A program made the position numbers and the translations under genes. A stretch of DNA of 57,392 bases from Thermoanaerobaculales bacterium (GTDB taxonomy: Bacteria > Acidobacteriota > Thermoanaerobaculia > Thermoanaerobaculales > Sulfomarinibacteraceae): NCBI GenBank assembly GCA_029287235.1, contig JARFRM010000230.1:1-57392 (forward strand). Direction: 5' to 3'. Below the pieces are notes generated by a model. That model made no database searches and was not told the origin of the DNA. It was given only the letters and a program-made list of their open reading frames with translations. Every line of letters begins with the position of its first letter. Position 1 is the stretch's first letter. This document shows positions 29,546 to 38,157 of this stretch, in pieces.

Positions 29546-30064
29546 ATGTGCGCCGTGAAGAGAGTCTTTTTCGCTGCTGTGGCGTTGTTGCTGCTCGCTG
29601 GAGGGTTTGCTCCGGCGGCCGAAGACGATCCTCCGCGCCCGCAGTTCCCGGAAGTGGTCTTCAACTCCATTGACGGAAAGAGCACCTTCACCATGGCGGA
29701 GTTTCGAGGTCGACCGGTGCTGCTGACGTTTTGGGCGAGCTGGTGCGGTCCATGTCGGGTCGAGCTCCCCGAGCTGTCGAAGCTCTACGGCGAGCTGGCC
29801 GGCAGGGGTTTTGTCCTGCTCACCGTCAACGTCGATCACAACCCGGTGGCCGGACGCCGGTTTCTCGATGCTCTCGGGCTCAGCCTACCGGTCTACCGGC
29901 TCAACCCGCGAGATACGAAAGCCATTGGAATCGATGCCCTGCCGGCAAACATCCTCCTTGACGCCGATGGGCGTTTTGTCCAGGCCTACAAGGGATACAC
30001 ACCGGAAGTCGTGGAGGAAGTCCGCCGGCTGGTGCTTGAGATGACGGCGACAGAAGAACCATGA
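29546..30064 (+). CDS. TlpA/ResA-like thioredoxin-fold protein, exported
   Basis: 172 aa from ATG 29546 (GAGGAG 10 nt upstream). Signal peptide about 5-24, then a thioredoxin domain with redox site WASWCGPCR and cis-Pro region DALPANILLDADG. AhpC/TSA-type lead-in (FNSIDGKSTFTMAEFRGRPVLLTF, whose first 20 residues precede the strand). Likely a periplasmic thiol reductase or oxidase, for example in cytochrome c maturation, though no ccm genes are near. It overlaps the next gene by ATGA. Confidence 0.9.
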   Translation: MCAVKRVFFAAVALLLLAGGFAPAAEDDPPRPQFPEVVFNSIDGKSTFTMAEFRGRPVLLTFWASWCGPCRVELPELSKLYGELAGRGFVLLTVNVDHNPVAGRRFLDALGLSLPVYRLNPRDTKAIGIDALPANILLDADGRFVQAYKGYTPEVVEEVRRLVLEMTATEEP

Positions 30065-30900
30065 CGGCCCGCCATCACCATCGAGCCCGGGTGACGGTGA
30101 TCGCCCTCGCCGCCGCGGTGTGCGTCGGCTGGAGCGGGAGCACGACCCGTTGGGTGGCCTGGACCTCGGTGGGTTTCTTCCCACCCGATCTCAAACGTCA
30201 GGTTCGGACCCACGAGCGGCGCTTCGATGCCGGAATCAAACGTGGTTTGCAGGCTCCCCCCGCCTGGCGTGCCGCGTCCCCGGGCAAGCTCGAGGCCGCT
30301 TTTCAGGGCCAGCTGCAACACTGCGTAAGGTCTCTGCAAAAACCGGTGCCGTTGCCCGACCTGGTCGAGGAGTTGGGAGTGCTCGCGGTGCGGGTGCTCG
30401 ACGCCAACGATCCGCTGGCGGTGACCCACGACGACTCACTCGAACCGACCTACGCCGGGGCGTATCAGACCTACGTCGATGGTGTTCGGAACCGGTTGCG
30501 CCTGGTTTACTACGGCCAAGATCAGCAGCTGATCTACGGCAAGCGGGTGAGTGGATCCATCGGGGCGATTCTCGAACGCTCGCGCACGCTGTACCCATTT
30601 CTCGGAGCGGAGTTCTACCGAACCGGCTCGCTCAGGAACTGGCGAGAGCTGGACGATCGTTCGGTCGCGTTCGGTGTCGCCGGTGTCTCACTGTCGCGCG
30701 GGCTCACGGATCTCGCGAACTTCGCAGCCTACGTCTGGAACTCCGGTGGAGGCCAGGTTCCTACCCCGCGCCCGACCCCAACCGGTCATGTCGGCCAGAC
30801 GGTGACCCGTACCCTGGAAGGGGGGTTCCCCGACCGCAAGGGAACGGAGCGCGGTTCACCGATCATGCCCGAGTCCTCGCTGGTTCTGCCGCCCCCATGA
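30061..30900 (+). CDS. exported protein of unknown function
   Basis: 279 aa, unrecognised. An N-terminal hydrophobic stretch (VTVIALAAAVCVGWSG) looks like a signal peptide or anchor. The middle is rich in Arg, Tyr and helices (RRFDAGIKRGL; GAYQTYVDGVRNRL) and contains HDDSLEPTYAGAYQ. The last ~50 residues are low-complexity, Pro/Gly/Thr-rich (PTPRPTPTGH). It overlaps both the upstream tlpA-like gene and the downstream methyltransferase gene by ATGA, so all three are probably cotranslated. I considered a phospholipase C/P1 nuclease fold because of scattered His and Asp, but the motifs do not fit. Confidence 0.75.
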   Translation: MTARHHHRARVTVIALAAAVCVGWSGSTTRWVAWTSVGFFPPDLKRQVRTHERRFDAGIKRGLQAPPAWRAASPGKLEAAFQGQLQHCVRSLQKPVPLPDLVEELGVLAVRVLDANDPLAVTHDDSLEPTYAGAYQTYVDGVRNRLRLVYYGQDQQLIYGKRVSGSIGAILERSRTLYPFLGAEFYRTGSLRNWRELDDRSVAFGVAGVSLSRGLTDLANFAAYVWNSGGGQVPTPRPTPTGHVGQTVTRTLEGGFPDRKGTERGSPIMPESSLVLPPP

Positions 30901-32735
30901 GCGACGCGATTCGTCGTCGCTTTGCCGAGCGAGTGGTCGTCGGTGATGGGTCCATGGGCTCCGAACTCGTCAGCCGGCTGCCGGCCGGGATCGCGCTGGA
31001 GTCCGCCCCCTTCACCCATCCTGAAGTGGTCCTGGACATCCACCTGAGCTACCTCCAGGCGGGCGCCGAGCTCATCGAGACCGCGACCTTCGGCGCCTCG
31101 CGACCGCGACTGGTGCGGGATCAGGTCGCAGATTTTGTCGAGACCATCAACTCGAAGGCGGTCAAGCTGGCGCGGGAAGCGCGGGAGATCGCAGGGGTTG
31201 ACTGCCTGGTCGGTGGCGCCATCGGACCATTGGCGGGGGTCATCGACCTCGACGAGCCGGAAGGTCCAGCCGCCATCGCAGCAGCCCACGCCGAACAGGC
31301 GCAGATCCTCGCCGGGCGGGGGGCCGACCTGCTCATCCTTGAGACGTTTTTCCGATTCGACGAACTCGCCCTGGCGATCAAAGCCGTTCGAGAGGTCTGT
31401 GATCTGCCCCTGATCGGGCTCTTGACCTTCGCCACCGAGCGTCCGCCCCACCAGTATGTCGAACAGGCGCAGGTCGTGGACGAGCTCGCCGATCTCGATC
31501 TGCTCGCGTGTGGCCTCAACTGCGCTCCGGGGCCCATGGGTGCCCTGGAGATTCTCCGCAACACCCGGCAGACCCGCCTCCCCCTGGCGGCCATTCCCAA
31601 CGCCGGTGTTCTTTCACGGCGCGATGGGCGGGTCTACATGCCGCCGGCCACTCCGGCGTACCTGGCGCGGTTCGCCGGGCTCTCAGCCGAGCTCGGGGTG
31701 TCCCTTGTGGGTGGGTGTTGCGGAACCGGCGCCGAGCACATCCGCGCCATGGCGGAGGCGGTGCGGGGCCTCAAGCCCGAACGCCGGGTTGCGACGACGG
31801 TCAGCATTCTCGAGCCCGAAGTGCCCGTGCGGCCCAAGCGCCGGCCGGAGTCGTCCCTCGCCGCCAAGCTCGAGGCCGGCGAGTTCGTCCGCCTCGTCCA
31901 ACTCGACCCTCCCAAGGGCACCAATGCCGGCGCCGTGCTCCGGGCCGCCGACGAGCTCGCGCGCCACCCGGCGGTGGACGGAGTCGACATCAACTCCAAC
32001 CCGCTCGCCCGGTTGCGCATGGACAGCCTGTCTCTGTCGGCCGAGATCCAGCGTCGGACGGGGCTCGAGGCCGTGCCGCACATCACCCCGCGCGACGCCA
32101 GTCTCATGGGTCTGCAGTCGCAGCTGCTCGGGGCGTGGCTCAACGGAGTCCGCAATGTCTTCGCGGTCACCGGTGATCCCTCCCAGCTGGGTGACTACCC
32201 GGGAGTTCACGACGTTTACCATGTCGATATTTTCGAACTTGTTCGTGCGGTGTCCCGAATGGCCGAAGGATTCGACTGTGCCGGAAACCGGATCGGCGAC
32301 CCACCGAGCTTCTTCACCGGTGTCGCGGTCAATCCGGCGGTGGACGACATCGCGCACGAGGCCGATCGTCTGAAACGCAAGATCGAAAATGGCGCCGACT
32401 TCGCCATGACCCAGGTCTTCTTCGAGTGGCCGCCTTGGGAGCGTTTTCTCTCACTCTTCGGCGGCAAGCTCCCGATTCCGGTCTTGATCGCGGTCTGGCC
32501 GGTCCGATCGCTCAAGATGGCTCTTCGGTTGCACCACGAGGTGCCGGGGATCGAGGTGCCCGAGAGCCTGCTCGACGACATGGAGAGCGCCGGCGCGGAT
32601 GCCGCCAAGGTGGGCCGCGAGCGAGCCCTGACTCTCTTTCGGGAGGCGCCGAATTACGCCGATGGCGTCTATCTCATCGCGCCCTTCAAAAAGCCCGAGA
32701 ACGTCATCCCCGTGATCGATGAGGCGATGGGCTGA
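30897..32735 (+). CDS. bifunctional homocysteine S-methyltransferase / 5,10-methylenetetrahydrofolate reductase
   Basis: 612 aa. N-terminal Zn-dependent homocysteine methyltransferase domain (1-~290): GDGSMGSEL, LIETATFGAS, and the zinc cysteines in LNCAPGPMG and GGCCGTGAEH. C-terminal MTHFR-type barrel (~320-612): LDPPKGTNAG, VPHITPRDAS, NVFAVTGDPSQLGDYP, FFTGVAVNP and DFAMTQVFFEW. The fusion would generate methyl-THF and support methionine formation. Its methyl donor may be S-methylmethionine or another methylated compound, because it lacks B12 and folate-methyl domains. It ends about 200 bp before metH on the opposite strand, placing both methionine routes side by side. Confidence 0.93.
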   Translation: MSDAIRRRFAERVVVGDGSMGSELVSRLPAGIALESAPFTHPEVVLDIHLSYLQAGAELIETATFGASRPRLVRDQVADFVETINSKAVKLAREAREIAGVDCLVGGAIGPLAGVIDLDEPEGPAAIAAAHAEQAQILAGRGADLLILETFFRFDELALAIKAVREVCDLPLIGLLTFATERPPHQYVEQAQVVDELADLDLLACGLNCAPGPMGALEILRNTRQTRLPLAAIPNAGVLSRRDGRVYMPPATPAYLARFAGLSAELGVSLVGGCCGTGAEHIRAMAEAVRGLKPERRVATTVSILEPEVPVRPKRRPESSLAAKLEAGEFVRLVQLDPPKGTNAGAVLRAADELARHPAVDGVDINSNPLARLRMDSLSLSAEIQRRTGLEAVPHITPRDASLMGLQSQLLGAWLNGVRNVFAVTGDPSQLGDYPGVHDVYHVDIFELVRAVSRMAEGFDCAGNRIGDPPSFFTGVAVNPAVDDIAHEADRLKRKIENGADFAMTQVFFEWPPWERFLSLFGGKLPIPVLIAVWPVRSLKMALRLHHEVPGIEVPESLLDDMESAGADAAKVGRERALTLFREAPNYADGVYLIAPFKKPENVIPVIDEAMG

Positions 32736-32801
32736 GGTGTTCTTTCCGATCTCGACCGTGGCGTCGGACGCCCCGGCCGATCTCGGAACAGGAGGTTTGG
32801 T

Positions 32802-33044
32802 TTGACTGACTCTCCTTTTCCTCAGCGAGTGACGGATGAGGTCCGACCTCAGCCGGCGCTCGGTGAGAGAAACGAATGCCTGAAGCTACGGCGACCCGAC
32901 CTGGTGGAGCGTTTTCTTCCGGGTTTCCACGACACGCGTGCCGTTACCGGAGAACTCCTCCCGCGGAGAAATACCTGCAGTCGGGATGGTGAAAGACGAT
33001 CGCCGAGACGCTGGCTTCGGGATCCATCATTAGCCGCTCGGTGA
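32802..33044 (+). CDS. possible small ORF overlapping the metH 3' end
   Basis: 80-codon frame starting TTG with a good GGAGG 6 nt upstream. No recognisable domain, and the last third is antisense to metH, where codon structure is imposed by the other strand. It may be a chance SD, a decayed gene or a small protein; I lean against it. An imperfect inverted repeat (about 32744-32788, TTCCGA/TCGGAA arms) just before it probably ends transcription from the upstream operon. Confidence 0.2.
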   Translation: MTDSPFPQRVTDEVRPQPALGERNECLKLRRPDLVERFLPGFHDTRAVTGELLPRRNTCSRDGERRSPRRWLRDPSLAAR

Positions 33045-36000
33045 GGTGGATCCCGATCTCGTCGGGGTCGAGGAGAGCCCAGATATCCCGCTGCATCTCG
33101 AGATCCGGGCAGGCAGGGTAGCCGGGGCTGAAGCGTTTGCCGCGATATTGCGCCCGGAAGCGGTCCTTCATGGTCATCTCGGACGGGTCCGGGAAACCCC
33201 ACAGATCGCGTAGCCGGTGGTGGAGGCGCTCGGCGGCTGCTTCGGCGGTCTCGACTGCCAACGACTGGATGGCGTGGCTGCGCAGGTATTCGCCTGCCGA
33301 GCGATCGGCGGTGGCTCGCTCCCGCACCCCGTCACCGGCACCGACAACAAAGATTGCGATGGTGTCGCGGCGCCCGTCCGCCGCCGGCAGCACGTAATCG
33401 GCGAGACAGAGACCGTCCTTCTTGGGCTGGCGGGGGAAGACGAAGGTCCGGATCGGTGATTCGGCCCCCGGTTCGAAGATGTTGAGACAGTTGCCCTCCG
33501 ACTCGGCCTCGAAGAAGCGCCAGACCTCGGTCACCCGGGTCCATTCCTCGGCCTCGTCTTGGATTTTGCCCATCATCTCGACCAGGGCCGTGACCTTTGG
33601 ATCACGATCCTCGATGAGTCGTTCGATCCGGCCGCGCATCCCCATGTGTTTGCCATAGAGCATCTGCGGGTTGATGAAGCGCCAAACATCGCGGAGATCG
33701 TCGACGTGCTGAACCACGTGCCGATCGAGGTCGGGAGGGGTGGGGATGTCGACGTCATTTCGGATTTTCGAGGAACGTGACGGCGCCAGGTCAGACGATT
33801 CCGACGATTTTGTGTTGGCAAAATCGTCGGAATCGTCTGACCTGGCACCGCCGGAAGCCTCGATCAACGCCTCACGCTCTTCGTGGTCCACCAGCTTCTG
33901 CATCACATCGAGACCCCGCATGGCATCGCTGCAATAGATCACAGGACCGCCATAGGCAGTTGCGATACGGGTGGTGGTGAATTTCTTCGACAGCGCCGCA
34001 CCGCCGACGAGGATCGGTGCCTCGATGCCGGCTGCCCTCAGGTCCTCGGCCGTGACCACCATCTGGTGCGCCGATTTGACCAGGAGGCCCGAGAGCCCGA
34101 TGGCGTCGGGGCGGTGCTCGCGACAGGCTTCGACGATGCGTTCGGGCGGTACCTTGATGCCCAGGTCCACCACATCGAAACCGTTGTTGGCGAGCAGAAT
34201 CTCCACCAGGTTCTTGCCGATGTCGTGGACATCGCCCTTGACCGTGGCGAGCACGGCTTTGCCCCTGGCCTTTGCGTCACCAGCCTCCATGTGCGGCTCG
34301 AGATGAGACACCGCAGCCTTCATGGACTCGGCGCTCTGCAGCACCTCGGCGACGATGAGCTCGTTGGTGTTGAAGAGCCGGCCGACCTCGCTCATCCCGA
34401 CCATGAGTTGGCCGTTGATGATGTCCAGCGGCGCCGTGCCTCCGGCGAGCTTGAGATCGAGGTCGTCGGTGAGCCCGTCGCGGGTGCCGTCGATGATGTA
34501 GCGCGCGAGACGCTCGTCGAGGGGAAGGTCATCGGATGGCTTCGATCGGTCGCGCTTGACCCCGCGAAAGCGCTCGGTGAGCCGGGCGATGTTGCGCTGG
34601 TTGATGGTCTCGCGTTGCTCGAGAGTTTGCCGTCTCCAATCGCGCGGGATGGGTGCGATGGGTGCCAGGTCAGACGATTCCGACGATTCTGCGTTGGCAA
34701 AATCGTCGGAATCGTCTGACCTGGCACCACCGGGATAGTTGAAAAGAAGATCCTCCGCCTCCTGCCGCACCTCGGCGGGAATCTTGGCGAACCGTTCGAT
34801 GCCCTGGCTGTTGACGATGGCGAGATCGAGCCCGGCCTTGGTGCAGTGGTAGAGAAAGACCGAGTTGACCACCTCGCGGGCTGCGGTCGGCAGCCCGAAA
34901 CTGACGTTGGAGATCCCGAGTACGGTTCTGCAATGGGGGAGCGCCCCCTTGATGAGACGCAGCCCCTCGATGGTCTCCACCGCCCCGCCGATGTAGGCCG
35001 CGTCGCCGCTGGCCGCCGGAAAGACCAGCGGGTCGATGACGAGATCGCGGTCGGTGAGTCCGTACTTGCCGGTGAGCAGCTTGTGGCTGCGCAGCGCCAC
35101 CTCGAGCTTGCGCTCCCGACTGAATGCCTGGGCGTCGTCGGGGCTCTCATCGATGGTGCCCACGACCGCCGCTGCGCCATAGCGTCTGAGCAACGGACAG
35201 ATCTTCTCGAATCGCTCCTCGCCGTCCTCGAGATTGACGGAGTTGACGATGGCGCGACCCTGGCTGTAGCTCAGAGCGAGCTCCACCGCCGCCGGGTCGG
35301 TGGTGTCGATCATCAGCGGCGCCTTGATCGATCTGGTCAGTCGTTCGTAGAACTCGCGGATGTCGGCAATTTCGTCGCGCTCGGTGGTGGTCAGACAGAC
35401 ATCGACGATCTGAGCGCCGGCTGCAACCTGGGCGCGGCCGATTTCGGCAGCCTCGTCCCAACTCTCTTCATTGACGAGACGGCGGAACTTGGCCGAGCCG
35501 AGCACGTTGGTCCGTTCGCCCACCAGCAGTGGGCGGTTGTCGTCGGTGGATTCGACAAGATCGATCCCGGTGAAGTAAACCCTCGTTGAACGTGCCCGGG
35601 GCAATTGCCGCGGCGCCTTGCCCTCCACCATGGCGGCCAGCGCCGCAATGTGCTTCTCTGTGGTGCCGCAGCAACCGCCGACGAAGTTGAGCCAGCCGGC
35701 GTCGGCAAAGCGCTCGAGCTTGGCCGCCAGGCTACCGGGTGTTTCGGGGTAGCGTCCATCCTCGTCGGGCAGTCCGGCGTTGGGGTAGCACGAGACCCCG
35801 CACGAGGCCATCTCGTGGACTGAGCGCAGGTGGTCGGTCATGAACTCGGGACCGGTGGCGCAGTTGAGGCCCATGGCCAGTGGGCTGACGTGCTCGATGG
35901 AGGCGACGAACGCTTCGGCGGTCTGGCCGGCGAGCATGGTGCCGTTCAATTCGATGGTGCCCGAGACGATCAGCGGGCGATTGACCCCGGCGGAACGACA

Positions 36001-36564
36001 CACTGACTCGACGGCCATGAGCGCCGCCTTGGTGTTGCGCGTGTCCTGGCAGGTCTCCACCGCGAAGAGATCGATCCCGCCCTCGAGGAGGCCCCGGGCC
36101 TGCTCGGTAAAGCCGGCGGCCAAATCCTCGAACGTGATCCCGCCGGTGACACTGATGGCCTTGTTGGTGGGCCCCATGGAACCGACCACGAATCGCGGTC
36201 GGTCGAACGACGGGAAGTCAGCGACCGCCTGAACCGCCAGCTCCGCCGCCCGCCGGTTGAGCTCGCGCGCCCTGTCGGCCAGACCGTACTCCGAGAGCAC
36301 AACCGGGGTGCCGCTGAAGGTGTCGGTCTCGATGAGATCGGCGCCGGCCTCGAGATACGCGCGGTGGACATCGAGAATCACATCGGGACGGGTCACGACG
36401 AGGTTTTCGTTGCAACCCTCGAGCTCGGCACCGCCGAAATCCTCGGGACCGAGATCCCGGTGCTGGAGCATGGTTCCCATGGCCCCGTCGAACACCAATA
36501 TCCGCTCGCGAATGAGCGCAAGCAGCTCATCGGTGCGGTCAGAACCAAGAACCCGGGTTGCCAT
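32944..36564 (-). CDS. metH: cobalamin-dependent methionine synthase with two palindrome-encoded inserts
   Basis: 1206 aa, all four modules. Homocysteine/Zn barrel (1-~330; FDGAMGTMLQ, LNCATGPE, GGCCGTT). Pterin barrel (~340-610; GERTNVLGSAKF, MIDTTDPA, DPLVFPAASGD). Cobalamin cap and B12 Rossmann domain (~640-900; KGDVHDIGKN with the cobalt-ligating His, SGLLVKSAHQM, VGGAALS). AdoMet-dependent reactivation domain (~930-1206; RFSPGYPACPD). Methylates homocysteine from methyl-THF. Residues ~613-635 and ~906-928 are near-identical acidic inserts (GARSDDSDDFAN...SSESSDLAP), each encoded by a 68-bp palindrome and each lying in an interdomain linker. The frame is intact through both, so the gene is probably functional. 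Confidence 0.97.
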   Translation of the reverse strand: MATRVLGSDRTDELLALIRERILVFDGAMGTMLQHRDLGPEDFGGAELEGCNENLVVTRPDVILDVHRAYLEAGADLIETDTFSGTPVVLSEYGLADRARELNRRAAELAVQAVADFPSFDRPRFVVGSMGPTNKAISVTGGITFEDLAAGFTEQARGLLEGGIDLFAVETCQDTRNTKAALMAVESVCRSAGVNRPLIVSGTIELNGTMLAGQTAEAFVASIEHVSPLAMGLNCATGPEFMTDHLRSVHEMASCGVSCYPNAGLPDEDGRYPETPGSLAAKLERFADAGWLNFVGGCCGTTEKHIAALAAMVEGKAPRQLPRARSTRVYFTGIDLVESTDDNRPLLVGERTNVLGSAKFRRLVNEESWDEAAEIGRAQVAAGAQIVDVCLTTTERDEIADIREFYERLTRSIKAPLMIDTTDPAAVELALSYSQGRAIVNSVNLEDGEERFEKICPLLRRYGAAAVVGTIDESPDDAQAFSRERKLEVALRSHKLLTGKYGLTDRDLVIDPLVFPAASGDAAYIGGAVETIEGLRLIKGALPHCRTVLGISNVSFGLPTAAREVVNSVFLYHCTKAGLDLAIVNSQGIERFAKIPAEVRQEAEDLLFNYPGGARSDDSDDFANAESSESSDLAPIAPIPRDWRRQTLEQRETINQRNIARLTERFRGVKRDRSKPSDDLPLDERLARYIIDGTRDGLTDDLDLKLAGGTAPLDIINGQLMVGMSEVGRLFNTNELIVAEVLQSAESMKAAVSHLEPHMEAGDAKARGKAVLATVKGDVHDIGKNLVEILLANNGFDVVDLGIKVPPERIVEACREHRPDAIGLSGLLVKSAHQMVVTAEDLRAAGIEAPILVGGAALSKKFTTTRIATAYGGPVIYCSDAMRGLDVMQKLVDHEEREALIEASGGARSDDSDDFANTKSSESSDLAPSRSSKIRNDVDIPTPPDLDRHVVQHVDDLRDVWRFINPQMLYGKHMGMRGRIERLIEDRDPKVTALVEMMGKIQDEAEEWTRVTEVWRFFEAESEGNCLNIFEPGAESPIRTFVFPRQPKKDGLCLADYVLPAADGRRDTIAIFVVGAGDGVRERATADRSAGEYLRSHAIQSLAVETAEAAAERLHHRLRDLWGFPDPSEMTMKDRFRAQYRGKRFSPGYPACPDLEMQRDIWALLDPDEIGIHLTERLMMDPEASVSAIVFHHPDCRYFSAGGVLR
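33782..33849 (-). repeat. 68-bp palindromic element, copy 1, in frame in metH
   Basis: Left arm 33782-33811 and right arm 33820-33849, 30 nt each with one mismatch; loop GTGTTGGC. Read in metH it encodes GARSDDSDDFANTKSSESSD plus LAP, between the B12 domain and the reactivation domain. It enters the metH frame in exactly the same phase as copy 2. Confidence 0.95.
34661..34728 (-). repeat. 68-bp palindromic element, copy 2, in frame in metH
   Basis: Left arm 34661-34690 and right arm 34699-34728, 30 nt each with one mismatch; loop GCGTTGGC. It differs from copy 1 at only about three positions and has the same orientation. Encodes GARSDDSDDFANAESSESSD plus LAP between the pterin domain and the cobalamin cap. 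The word CCGGY sits directly 5' (metH sense) of both copies. Confidence 0.95.
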
Positions 36565-36713
36565 CTGTCAATCTCCAGACTCTTTGTACGCAAGTGCGAG
36601 GTGGAATGCAAACCGGGGTGGGAATCAGGCTGAGCGCCGCCGGCGAAAACACCCGCCATTCCTCCGTACGATTTTGATGAACCCACTGGAGCCCTGCTAG
36701 GGTCTGTGCTGAA

Positions 36714-37910
36714 ATGCCGAACGTGTCCACCACTCTCCGATCGCTCGTCAATCGCTCGCTGGCGCCCTTTGGTCGGCCGGCGGCCGGTGAGCGTTTCCCT
36801 GCGGCTGACGACCTGCTGATTGCTGCCGAACGCCGGACCGGGCTGAGCGAGTGGGGTGATCCGATCTTCCGAGATGGACTGGATGCGCTGTTGAGTTCAC
36901 TGGAGGAACTGGATGGACTGACACCACTTGGGGTTGCCACCTTCGGCAACATGATTCGCCAAGCGCTGGTCAACCGCCTGCTCTTTGTCGGGGACTCATC
37001 CCCGCTGAGCACCTTGAACCCCCCGGTGATCATCACCGGGCTCCCGAGATCGGGAACCACGGCTCTGCATCGCCTGCTCGCCCTCGATCCGGTCTTCCAC
37101 GCACCGCCGTTGTGGGAGCTTCTCGATCCGTTTTCGACCTCGCGTGTGGACCTCAGGCATTGGCGGACCTCGGCCCAGATCGGGTTCAAGAACCGGCTGC
37201 TTCCCGACCTCGATCAGAAGCATTTCACCCGGGCCGATACACCCGAAGAGTGCACATTGCTGCTGGCCAACAGTTTCGCTTCTCCACTGTTCTGGGATCT
37301 GGCTCCCCTCGATGGCTATCTCGAATGGCTGCAGGCGGCGGACCAGCGGCGGGTGTACGAGGACTTCCGGAGACAGCTCGAAATTCTCCAGGCCCGACAC
37401 CCCGACAGGCGATTGCTCCTCAAGGCGCCGGCCCACCTCGGGAATCTCACCGTGCTGCACGAGGTGCTGCCCGAAGCGTTGCCGGTCCAGACCCACCGCG
37501 ATCCCACCGCCTGTTTTTTCAGCCACTGCAGCCTGCGCGAGACGCTGGCCACATTGGTCATGGAGCAGCCGGATCGGAACGCCATCGCGGATCAGGTCCG
37601 GCGTGTGTTTGAGCACGATCTTCGCGCCAATCTGAGATTCCACGAGCAGGCTTCGTGTGACGTGATCCATGTGGCCTGCTCGGCGTTGCGCAGTAGGCCG
37701 CTGGAAGTGCTGCAAGAGCTTCGTGGGCGATTGGGAATCGATGGACTCGAGGGAGTGACGGATCGAGCCGGGATTTCCCGCCGGTCGCAGGCGCGTGGAG
37801 GATCCGGGGGGCATCGATACTCCCGTGACGGGTGGGGTCTCAAGGAGAACCGTGTCGCCGGGCTGTTTGGTGACTATCGGTCGAAATTTCCCGAATTCGT
37901 GGCGACCTGA
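36714..37910 (+). CDS. PAPS-dependent sulfotransferase family protein
   Basis: 398 aa. 5'-phosphosulfate loop TGLPRSGTTALHRLLALDP at ~110, 3'-phosphate region THRDPTACFFSHCSL at ~262, and a typical C-terminus (HRYSRDGWGL...YRSKFPEF). Presumed to transfer sulfate from PAPS to a carbohydrate, lipid or peptide acceptor; the acceptor is unknown. Cytosolic, no signal. Divergent from metH. Its presence in the same window as two sulfatases suggests sulfated molecules are both made and degraded by this organism, but the genes are far apart. Confidence 0.85.
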   Translation: MPNVSTTLRSLVNRSLAPFGRPAAGERFPAADDLLIAAERRTGLSEWGDPIFRDGLDALLSSLEELDGLTPLGVATFGNMIRQALVNRLLFVGDSSPLSTLNPPVIITGLPRSGTTALHRLLALDPVFHAPPLWELLDPFSTSRVDLRHWRTSAQIGFKNRLLPDLDQKHFTRADTPEECTLLLANSFASPLFWDLAPLDGYLEWLQAADQRRVYEDFRRQLEILQARHPDRRLLLKAPAHLGNLTVLHEVLPEALPVQTHRDPTACFFSHCSLRETLATLVMEQPDRNAIADQVRRVFEHDLRANLRFHEQASCDVIHVACSALRSRPLEVLQELRGRLGIDGLEGVTDRAGISRRSQARGGSGGHRYSRDGWGLKENRVAGLFGDYRSKFPEFVAT

Positions 37911-37929
37911 GTCGAATCTGGATGTGCCT

Positions 37930-38157
37930 CCTTGTCCTTGCCTGGATCAAATCCCTGCTCAGGACGGCGATTTGCCTGAAACCGGCGTCCCACTTGAGTG
38001 GGAGCGCCTCCTGTCATCGGTTTTCATTGCCGATCCCCGCAACGGAACCCGGGTGAGCACGGTCGTCCTGGTGTCCGACGACGGGGACACCTATTTCGAA
38101 GAGCGCCGGTTCGGGCCGGATGGCGATCCCGCGGGCGAGTCCCGATTCAGCTTCTGA
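37930..38157 (+). pseudogene. C-terminal remnant of an NRDE/TANGO2-like gene
   Basis: The frame reads DGDLPETGVPLEWERLLSSV, then FIADPRNGTRVSTVVLVSDD and FEERRFGPDGDPAGESRFSF to a TGA. This is the conserved end of NRDE (TANGO2-like) proteins: 'LPdTGvpleWER', 'GTRsSTVvl', 'f.Er.f'. The N-terminal ~180 residues, including the catalytic Cys and the NRDE motif, are absent: upstream is the sulfotransferase stop. No good start or SD exists. It is thus a 5'-truncated remnant of about 75 codons, and its end overlaps the tail of the molybdenum hydroxylase FAD subunit gene by 11 bp. Confidence 0.7.

Noticed and set aside
28439..29839. 466-codon version of the hydroxyacyl-CoA dehydrogenase
   Set aside because: The extra N-terminus overlaps the divergent TlpA-like gene and is not homologous to anything; the NAD motif begins 10 residues after ATG 29347.
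30061..30900. Assignment of the unknown exported protein to the phospholipase C/S1-P1 nuclease fold
   Set aside because: The N-terminal Trp-His zinc ligands and the spacing of His/Asp residues do not match.
33740..33937. Plus-strand small frame containing the ARSDDSDDF peptide
   Set aside because: It exists only because the palindrome codes similarly on both strands; the metH frame is the real one.
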